DNA from: Pseudomonadota bacterium | GTDB taxonomy: Bacteria; Myxococcota_A; Polyangia; Haliangiales; Haliangiaceae | DNA length: 52,281 nt | Direction of reading: 5' to 3' | NCBI GenBank assembly: GCA_022360315.1 | Contig: JAKSDA010000518.1 | Location: forward strand, 1 to 52,281 | Part shown: piece after piece, positions 25,521-33,600 of the stretch | Numbering within the stretch: position 1 is the first letter of the stretch | Layout: each line of letters begins with the position of its first letter | Position numbers and translations under genes: made by a program | Notes under the pieces: model-generated | Seen by the model: only the letters and a program-made list of their open reading frames with translations | Databases searched by the model: none | Told to the model about the DNA's origin: nothing

Positions 25521-27134
25521 ATGACATCTCAGCGTAGCGACAAAGGCAGCGACGAGGGCGCTGGCAAAGCCGACATCGGTGGCCGCTATGCCCGCTACGT
25601 CCTCGCCGTTCTCACTGCGGTCTATGTCTTCAACTTCTTGGATCGGCAGATTTTATCGATCCTTGCCGAGGATATCAAAGCGGATCTCGGCCTCGATGAC
25701 GCCCAGCTGGGTTTTTTGTACGGAACGGCATTTGCCGCGTTCTATGCCGTGTTTGGCATTCCACTCGCGCGCCTGGCCGACGTGTGGAACCGGCGCAGCC
25801 TGATCTCCATCGGCCTGGCCTTTTGGAGCTCGATGACCGCGGTGTCGGGACTGGCGTACAGCTTTGTGCACATCACCCTGCTCCGCATTGGGTTCGGCAT
25901 AGGCGCGGCCAGCGCCTCGCCCGCGGCGTATTCGATCCTGTCTGACTATTTCTCTCCGGCCAGACGGGCAACCGCCCTGGCCTTCTACGCCGGCGGCATC
26001 TACATCGGCATCGGACTCAGCCTGATGCTCGGCGGCCACATCGTCGAGTACTGGAACGCTCGGTGGCCAGCCGGAGCGGCGCCGCTCGGTCTGGCCGGCT
26101 GGCAGGTGGTCTTTTTGGCCGCCGGATTGCCCGGCCTGTTCCTGGCCATCTGGGTCCGCACCCTGCGCGAGCCGCGACGCGGCCAATCAGAGGGACTCTA
26201 CTCACCCGATGAGCCCCATCCATTTCGCCAGTTTTTTGTCGAAATTCGCTCGGTATTGCCGCCGCTCACAGTGTTTCACCTGTGGCTCATGGGCGGCACA
26301 GTGACGGCGATACCGATCAATCTCACCGCTGCCGCTGGCATCGCGGGCATCGCCTACGGAATGGTGGTGGTGACCGGGGACACCGCCCAGTGGCTCGCTC
26401 TCGGCATCAGCACATACGCCGCGATGTCGTGGATGCAGGCCCTCGGCCTGCGCGATCGGCCGACCAGCGTGCTGATCTTGCGCACCCGAGCGCTGCGCCA
26501 TGCCATCCTGGGCTTTTCGTTCCTGTCCTTTTCCGGCTATGGATTGGGTTTCTGGGTCACACCGTACTTCCTGCGCGTACACACGGTCGGCCTCGCCGAG
26601 CTCGGTTTCTGGATGGGCGGCTGCAAAGCCCTCGGCGGCTGGATCGGAATCACGATGGGCGGCATTCTGGCCGATCGGCTGCATCGGCGGTGGGTGGCCG
26701 GCCGACTGCACGTCGCCCTGATAAACGCCACCATGCCGGTGCCCTTTGCCCTGTGGCTTTTATCCACCGGCAATATCCAGCTGGGGTACTTTCTGTTCTT
26801 CCTGGTCAGCGTGTTCAGCGCCATGCGGATCGGCGCCGCCGTCTCGACAGTGCAAGACTTGGTTTTGCCCCGCATGCGGGCCTCGGCCGCGGCGTTTTTT
26901 CTGCTGGTAAATACCCTGATCGGCCTGGCCCTGGGCCCGTATGTCATCGGCAAACTCAGCGTCGTCACCGGGAGCTTGCGCACCGGCATCATCCTGGGTC
27001 TTTCGGCCAATGTTGTCGCCATGGTTTTTTTGCTCCTGGCCGTGCGCGACCTCAACCGCGAGGACAAGACGCTCATGGAGCGCGCCCGCGCGGCCGGTGA
27101 AACCAAGACGACAATCGTCGGCCAGGGAGTTTGA
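25521..27134 (+). CDS. MFS transporter, spinster-like, enlarged paralog
   Basis: From ATG 25521 the 537-residue product matches the neighbouring MFS protein helix by helix (VFNFLDRQILSILAEDIKADL, ARLADVWNRRS, RIGFGIGAASASPAAYSILSDYFSPARRATAL). It is about 90 residues longer: an additional hydrophobic pair sits in the centre (LPPLTVFHLWLMGGTV and ITY/AAMSW-type segments, about residues 245-320), so it probably spans the membrane 14 rather than 12 times. No strong ribosome site is visible. Gene duplication followed by insertion of two helices is inferred. Substrate unknown. Confidence 0.87.
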   Translation: MTSQRSDKGSDEGAGKADIGGRYARYVLAVLTAVYVFNFLDRQILSILAEDIKADLGLDDAQLGFLYGTAFAAFYAVFGIPLARLADVWNRRSLISIGLAFWSSMTAVSGLAYSFVHITLLRIGFGIGAASASPAAYSILSDYFSPARRATALAFYAGGIYIGIGLSLMLGGHIVEYWNARWPAGAAPLGLAGWQVVFLAAGLPGLFLAIWVRTLREPRRGQSEGLYSPDEPHPFRQFFVEIRSVLPPLTVFHLWLMGGTVTAIPINLTAAAGIAGIAYGMVVVTGDTAQWLALGISTYAAMSWMQALGLRDRPTSVLILRTRALRHAILGFSFLSFSGYGLGFWVTPYFLRVHTVGLAELGFWMGGCKALGGWIGITMGGILADRLHRRWVAGRLHVALINATMPVPFALWLLSTGNIQLGYFLFFLVSVFSAMRIGAAVSTVQDLVLPRMRASAAAFFLLVNTLIGLALGPYVIGKLSVVTGSLRTGIILGLSANVVAMVFLLLAVRDLNREDKTLMERARAAGETKTTIVGQGV

Positions 27135-27164
27135 GCCGGGCTCGTCCCTGGAGTAGGATCGGGC

Positions 27165-27935
27165 ATGCACTCCGACCCGGCCGAAGGCAAAGCCGCGCTC
27201 CCCCGCGTCGCACTCGTGACCGGTGCTTCGAGCGGTATCGGGCTTGCGACCGCCAAAAAGCTGGCTTCGATGGGTCTGCACGTCGTTGCATGCGCGCGCC
27301 GGATGCAGCGCCTGGAGGCTCTGTGCCGCGAATTGGCCCCAGCCAATCAGCGAGTATTGCCCATTCAGGTCGACCTCCGCGTCGAAGGCGAAATCGCGGC
27401 CATGTTTGCATCGATTCGCGAGCGCTGGGGCGGCGTTGACATCGTCGTCAACAATGCCGGGCTGGGACACTCGGCGCCGCTGCTGTCGGGTGACACTGCG
27501 TCGTGGCGGGAAATACTCGAAGTCAACGTTCTGGCCCTGTGTATATGCACGCGCGAGGCGGTCGCCGATATGGAACGCCGGGGCGTGGCTGGCCATGTTA
27601 TCCACATCTCGTCCATGTCCGGCCATCGCGTGCCCCGGAGCAGTGGCCTGTACTCAGCGAGCAAACACGCCGTCCGTTCATTGACCGAAAGCTTGCGCCT
27701 GGAGTTGCGCGAACGCAACAGCCCCATCCGAGTGTCTTCGGTCAGCCCCGGATTCGTCGACACCGAGTTTGCCGCTCACTATTACAAGAGCGACGATGCC
27801 AGGCGAACGACGTACCAGCAATATCGTGTCCTTCAGGCGGAAGATGTCGCTGAAGCGGTGGCGTTCATCATCACCCAGCCGAGCCATGTGCAGATTCACG
27901 ACATCTTGATGCGATCCACGGAACAGCGAATGTGA
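27165..27935 (+). CDS. Short-chain dehydrogenase/reductase
   Basis: The 256-residue product is a classical SDR: the cofactor motif TGASSGIG (about 19-26), an Arg after the second strand (ACARR) that suggests NADP(H), NNAG, the catalytic Ser in HISSMSGH, and YSASK. The C-terminal ending (PSHVQIHDILMRSTEQ) resembles the DHRS11/YdfG-like alcohol dehydrogenases. It starts 30 bp after the MFS stop and is probably the last gene of the MFS-crotonase-MFS-SDR run. Its substrate is likely a hydroxy/keto compound related to that cluster; this is inference. Confidence 0.9.
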   Translation: MHSDPAEGKAALPRVALVTGASSGIGLATAKKLASMGLHVVACARRMQRLEALCRELAPANQRVLPIQVDLRVEGEIAAMFASIRERWGGVDIVVNNAGLGHSAPLLSGDTASWREILEVNVLALCICTREAVADMERRGVAGHVIHISSMSGHRVPRSSGLYSASKHAVRSLTESLRLELRERNSPIRVSSVSPGFVDTEFAAHYYKSDDARRTTYQQYRVLQAEDVAEAVAFIITQPSHVQIHDILMRSTEQRM

Positions 27936-27963
27936 GCGGGCATTGGCCGCGGAGCAAATCGGG

Positions 27964-30408
27964 TCAGAAGTTCAGGCCGCGATATTTGTAGCCAAGTTGC
28001 AGAAAAACCAGGCGACTCGGCTGGGCGCCACCGAGGATATCGATGGTCCGATTGTCAAACACATTGAGTACGTGCAGCTGCATGGAGACGCCGAGCGGGC
28101 GGAAGGTGTAACCGGCACTCAGATCGGCGACAAAGCGCGAAGGAACCTTGCCATCGTCGAGGAACTCCGAGCTCTGCCAGTATCCAGAGGCAAATTCGTA
28201 GGCGTTGTGAAAGCGGCCGGCGGCCTTGACGAAATAGCCCGGCAAGCCCCAGTCGGAAACGGTCGCCGAGCCCTGTAGCTTGACAGTCGGGGCGTTGAGT
28301 GGTTGCGGCGAAAGGACCGGATTGTCGGAGGTGAACTCACCCACGCCCATGATCGAGCCACCCGCGGCCAGCTCGATGTGTTTATGCGCGTGCACACCGA
28401 CAGAGAGATCTGCGCCGTAGACCCTGGCATTGCCAAAGTTGATATAGGTCAAGAGGCGTCCCTCGAAGGGCGCACCCGCGTTGACAATCTGATCGCCCAC
28501 AAACGCCCAGGTCGGCATCTCCTCGGCATTGGGATCAGAGATGGCGATCAAGGCGCTGATAAAGTTGTTGTACCAGGAATGATAGGCGGCCGCATCGATC
28601 CAAAACTTTTCGGCCAGGATGCCCTTGTATCCGATTTCCACGGAATGGACTTTTTCTGGCGCCAGTGGAGCGATTTCAGCGACCACGTTGTCGTCCATAT
28701 CGCGGATGGTATAGCCGCTGATATTGCCCTGCGCAACGCCGTTGCCGAAGCGCAGATACTGCTCGAAGAAGCTGGGACTCTTGAACGCCCTCTGGTAGAA
28801 GAACCGGATCTTCTGATTGTCGGCAAATGCATAGGTCATTGCGGCCATCGGGCTGAATTGGGCCGAATAGTTGCTGTGGGTATCGACCCGGGCGGCGCCC
28901 ACGGCGCGCAGACGGTTCTGCCAGAATTCACGGTCGAGCTGGGCATAGCCGCCAAATTCGGTCAGCCGCAGATCGTTCTCGGGGTCGTCCGGATCGGCCA
29001 GCTGGCCGCTGTCTGGGCGATAAAGACGCCACTGCAAACCGACGGTCGCGTTGACTCCAAACAGGGTATTGTAGTACTGTAGATCTGATTCCATCATCTC
29101 GCTGTTGTCGTAGAGGGCGATATCATCGCGGATGGGATCGAGATCGGCCGGACTCACCGGTTCCCCGTTGGCGTTGCGGTCTTCCGCTATTCCGGCCAGG
29201 ACGCTCAGGAAATACGAGTCTTCGATCGTGCTGGTATTGTGTGAAAACTGAGCGTACACGTGGGGATAGCTGACCTCGATGTTCAGATTGCTGGTCCGCG
29301 AATCACGCACGTGGATCCGGGATATATTGCTCAACAAAAACCGATCGATCGAAGACAAGCCAGCGCCGGCTTTTACATACAAACCGTCGTGTAGATAATA
29401 GGCGTTTCCCTCGACCTTTCTCACTCCAATATCGTAGTTATCGAGTAAATCGCCCTCGAAGTACGAGGTCCCGTAGAAATGAGCCATGGTATTGCGATCC
29501 GGTTCGAAATCCTCTGCGCTCATGTACTGGCCGGTGAGTTTCCAGCCGATGCGACTGCCGATCGTGCCCGCCACCCGCGCAGAGCCGTCCATGAGACTAT
29601 GGGTGCCGCCGCGGACCTGCACACTGGCGCCAGATTCGTCCCATGGCGTCTTGCTCTGCACGTGAATCACGCCGGTGTGTGCGTTGGGGCCATACAGCGC
29701 CGATGCCGGCCCGAGCACCACTTCCATCGACTTCATGTCCAGGTTGTTGACCGGGATCATATCCTCTTGCGGAACTGCAGTGCCGGCTACGCTGGCCAGC
29801 CGATTGTCGATGATGAACAGCATGCGGTTGTTGAAATGGGTGCTGAATCCGCGTGTGCTGAAGCGGTGGTCGAGTAATCCGGCGTCGGCGTAATCGACGC
29901 CGTCTACATAGGCCAGCGCCGAGAGAAACGTCGAGCCAGCCGGATTGGCCAGTTCGTCCCCGGCAACTGTCTTGATGTTGACCGGGGCATCGAGCAGTTT
30001 TTCCGGCCGGCGAGTCGCAGCAATGACGATGACCTCGCCTTCGGCCACGGGCTGAAGGGATACGGCAAAGTTGCCTGTTGCCATGGCCCCGCCACTCACT
30101 CGTACTGGATGGTCAGAGCTGACCCAGATCCCACTCAGCACCCGGAGTTGATACTGTCCCGGCGGTATATCCTTAATCTCATAGCGGCCATTCTCATCGG
30201 TCAATACGACAAAATCAGTATCTCGCAAAACCACTGTGGCACTGGCCATGGGGGCGCCACTAGCATTATCAGTTATCTGTCCGGCAATCCGACCCGGTTT
30301 CGAGCTCGCAGAGTTACTCGGGGAAGCGTTTTGACCGTGGCTGATCTGGACGATTCCACAGCAAAGTACCATGGCTGCCAAGGTAGGACCGATTGCTTGA
30401 TTGCTCAT
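27964..30408 (-). CDS. TonB-dependent receptor with N-terminal carboxypeptidase-regulatory-like domain
   Basis: The 814-residue product starts at ATG 30408 with AGGGA eight bases upstream. After a signal peptide (to about residue 26) comes a carboxypeptidase-D regulatory-like domain (GRIAGQITDNASGAPMASA, DENGRYEIKDIPPGQYQLRV), a plug (EKLLDAPVNIKTV, STRGFSTHFNNRMLFIIDNR, VPVNNLD/VEVVLGPASALYGPNAHTGVI-type signature) and a barrel ending in LGYKYRGLNF. Such receptors import large or scarce ligands across the outer membrane. It converges with the SDR gene (28 bp apart). Its upstream region has a perfect 12-bp inverted repeat, which suggests ligand-responsive control. Confidence 0.88.
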   Translation of the reverse strand: MSNQAIGPTLAAMVLCCGIVQISHGQNASPSNSASSKPGRIAGQITDNASGAPMASATVVLRDTDFVVLTDENGRYEIKDIPPGQYQLRVLSGIWVSSDHPVRVSGGAMATGNFAVSLQPVAEGEVIVIAATRRPEKLLDAPVNIKTVAGDELANPAGSTFLSALAYVDGVDYADAGLLDHRFSTRGFSTHFNNRMLFIIDNRLASVAGTAVPQEDMIPVNNLDMKSMEVVLGPASALYGPNAHTGVIHVQSKTPWDESGASVQVRGGTHSLMDGSARVAGTIGSRIGWKLTGQYMSAEDFEPDRNTMAHFYGTSYFEGDLLDNYDIGVRKVEGNAYYLHDGLYVKAGAGLSSIDRFLLSNISRIHVRDSRTSNLNIEVSYPHVYAQFSHNTSTIEDSYFLSVLAGIAEDRNANGEPVSPADLDPIRDDIALYDNSEMMESDLQYYNTLFGVNATVGLQWRLYRPDSGQLADPDDPENDLRLTEFGGYAQLDREFWQNRLRAVGAARVDTHSNYSAQFSPMAAMTYAFADNQKIRFFYQRAFKSPSFFEQYLRFGNGVAQGNISGYTIRDMDDNVVAEIAPLAPEKVHSVEIGYKGILAEKFWIDAAAYHSWYNNFISALIAISDPNAEEMPTWAFVGDQIVNAGAPFEGRLLTYINFGNARVYGADLSVGVHAHKHIELAAGGSIMGVGEFTSDNPVLSPQPLNAPTVKLQGSATVSDWGLPGYFVKAAGRFHNAYEFASGYWQSSEFLDDGKVPSRFVADLSAGYTFRPLGVSMQLHVLNVFDNRTIDILGGAQPSRLVFLQLGYKYRGLNF

Positions 30409-30470
30409 AATTGATATCCCTGCCCCCCCACGGGCGCTGTAGGCTCGTCGGTGGAGGTAATGACCCGACA

Positions 30471-30502
30471 AATTGTATTCTCGGCTGATCGAGAATACAA
30501 TT
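30471..30502. promoter_or_regulatory. Operator-like perfect inverted repeat upstream of the TonB receptor gene
   Basis: AATTGTATTCTC (30471-30482) and GAGAATACAATT (30491-30502) are perfect reverse complements separated by 8 bp, ending 63 bp before the ATG at 30408. The AT-rich arms and fixed spacing look like a dimeric regulator site; the lack of GC stem and T-tract argues against a terminator for the kinase gene upstream. Confidence 0.6.
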
Positions 30503-30564
30503 CAAAATAGCATAGATCATCGCTGAATCGAATCCCGTAGATAACAATGGTCGATCAGCGATCG

Positions 30565-30594
30565 TCATTGCACATCATTGCACGTCATTGTACA
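30565..30594. repeat. Three tandem 10-bp repeats
   Basis: TCATTGCACA, TCATTGCACG and TCATTGTACA follow one another without gaps, so the same face of the helix is presented each turn. They lie about 157-186 bp upstream of the TonB receptor start and 16 bp beyond the stop of the kinase-WD40 gene. A cooperative protein-binding site is one reading. Confidence 0.55.
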
Positions 30595-30609
30595 CAGATA
30601 TAGGTACGG

Positions 30610-33600
30610 TCAAGGGTGCACCACTGGCGCCATGCCCCCGCGCGCTTTTTCGACGCGGCGTACGCACCTCTGGTAATTGGCTCGGGCCCGGTCCTCGCCC
30701 ACCCCCAGGAGGGTTTTGCGCCGGTCGATGGGTATACAATAGCTCGTTGCGGCCCACAGCCGTGGATCGCCGCGAGTGACCGGCCGAAGATCAGTCCATA
30801 TCCGTATCGACTGATCAAGCGATCCCGACACCACGCGAGTGCCATCGCGACTGAACACAGCTCCGGTAATTGTACCTCGGTGGCCGCGTAGAGTGAGCAG
30901 CAGCCCCGAACCATCGGCGTGCCATATCCGCATAGTCTGATCGGCCGAGGCCGACAAGATGTGCTTGCCGTCGGGGCTAAATACTGCCGACCAGACGTCG
31001 TTTTCGTGTCCGCGCAGGATCAACGGCTCTGCCGAGCCGTCTGCGTTCCACACCCGCACAGTATCGTCAAATGACGCCGACGCGACCCGTTTCCCATCGG
31101 GGCTAAACGACACTCTCCAGATGCGCCCGGTATGGCCGCGCAAAATCACCGGCTGGCCCGAGCCGTCCACATTCCACACCCGCACAGTCAAATCGTTCGA
31201 ACCCGATACCAATCGAGTGCCGTCCGGACTGAAGGCGACCGACCAAACTGTCCCTTCATGACCGCGCAGCACTGTCACGTCGCCTGATCCATCTGCGCGC
31301 CGCACCTGCACGGTCTGGTCACTGGACGCTGACGCCAGGAGATCACCGGCCAGGCTGAAATCCACCGACCAGACCGACCCCTTGTGGTGACGCATGATCA
31401 CGGGTGCCCGCTTTCCGTGAATGTCCCACACGCGCACGGTCTGGTCGAAGCCGGCCGACGCGACCCGAGTGCCAGCGGGGTTGAACGCGATCCCAAATAC
31501 AGAGGCCTCGTGGCCGCGGAGTATCTGCGGTGGCTCATTGCTGGGCACATTCCAGACTCGCACCGTGCTGTCATACGATCCTGACGCGACCTGGGTGCCG
31601 TCGGGTGACAATGCCACCGACCACACGTTGCCTTCGTGGCGGCCGAGAAGACGAGACGAGCGCGGGGTATCCAGCCGCCACAGCCGTATTGTCTTGTCGT
31701 TTGAAGCCGACACGATGTGATTGCCGCCGCGATCGAACATGGCAGACCATACCTGATGGGTATGGCCGCTATATACCCGCGGCTCGCCGGCGCGATCGAT
31801 ATTCCAGACTCGTATGTAATTGTTGCCAGACACCCACAGGATCCGTTTGCCATCGGGATGAAAATCGACCGAGTAGATGCTGTCCTTGTCGTGAAATAAC
31901 TCGACCGACTCACTCATTCCATCGGCGTTCCACAGCCTGACCGAGCCGTTTGCCGCGCCGGACAGGAGGTACCGACCATCGGGGCTGACCGCCACTGCGA
32001 TGACCCGGTCCTTGTGGCCGCGCAGTACAATGGGCGGATCGGCGCTGCCCACGGTCCACACGCGGACGGTCTTGTCGAGGCTGCCCGATACCACTCGCCG
32101 CCCATCTGTGCTGAACGCCACCGCGTATACCGGCCCCTCGTGCCCGCGAAGGACAGCCACGGGCGCACCGGTTTTCGCGTCCCACAGCCGCACGGTCCGA
32201 TCCCATGATGCCGACGCGATATAGAGGCCATCGCGACTCCAGTCGACCCCCCACACCTGACCGCCATGTCCGCGCAGCACGTGCGAGCCGGCCGAGCCGT
32301 CGGTTTTCCAGATGCGCAGGGTGTGGTCCCAGGACCCGGACACCACCCGAGTCCCATCGGGTGAGAACGCGGTCGAGTAGATCGAATCGGAGTGCCCGTG
32401 TAGAACTGCCGGCTCACCGGTGCCGTCTGCGTTCCATATCCGCACCGCCTTGTCCGCAGATCCGGACGCAATGCGGCTGCCGTCGGGACTGAACGAGGCG
32501 GTGCCCACAGTTTCGGGATGGGTGAGAATGATCGGCGAGAGTTCCTGAGCCAGGGCCCAGGTGGCCAACGCGAACCAGCTGGGCAAAAGCTCACCGACCT
32601 CGACTTCCCGCAACAGGGAGATGACCGTGGTGGGATCGTCTTTGCGGACTTCTGCCGCGGCGATGCGGGTCGCGTTGCGCGCGCTGGCCGCTTCCCGTTG
32701 TGCCCGTGCCGATTCCCTGTGCGCCCGCACCGATTCCCGCTGGGCCCGTTCCGACTCGACGTGCGCCCGGGTGGCTTCCCTCTCGGCACGAACGGCCAAG
32801 TAGGCCAGAACCACCGCAACAGCAGCCAACAGGACCAACATGGTACCGACAATGCGCCGCCGACGCCGCTGCGAGCGCTCGGACAGATCGAATAGCGCTA
32901 TCAGGTAGTCCTCTTCGCGTCGGCCCAGTTCACTGCGCGATTCGGCCTGATAACGCTGGTACCAGACTTGCGCCTCGCGTGCGGCCTGGCCGCGCCACAG
33001 CAGCCCGTCCCCGCGTCGGCTGGCCTCCCACTCTTTGGCCACTCGGCGCAAACGGGAGATAAACGCGGCGTCCTCTTTGCTGTCGCTGAGCCACTGCGAC
33101 AACACAGGCCACCGCTCGATCAGCGACTCGTGGACGATCTCCACCATCATCTCGTCGCTGTCGCGGTTCTCCACGGCGAGCAAACGGGCGTCGATCAGGC
33201 GATCGAGGACTCGCTGCAACTCACCGACCTCGTCGCGCGCCAGCTGGCGCAGCTCATCCATGCCGACCACTGCCCGGGTTCGCTCGGGAGTCACCAGGCG
33301 CAAAAAGATCGCGCGCACCAGGACCTTTTGCCGAGTCGACATGGCGCTGAGCACCGAGTCGGCGTGGTTGGCCAGAGTTCCAGCCACCCCGCCAAAGCGC
33401 TGGTAACTGGCGCGAGTCAACAGGCGGCGCCTTTGGTCGCGGTGCTCCCACAGCTTGCTGGCCGTGAACTGCAAGATCGGTAGCGGCGAGGTGGTCTGCT
33501 CCAGAGTGTCGAGGATTTCCTCGACCAGCGCGGTATCGTCGAATTCGTACCCGGCTGCTGTGATCGGCTGCAAAAGCGCCGCGCGCAGCCCATCCCGGTT

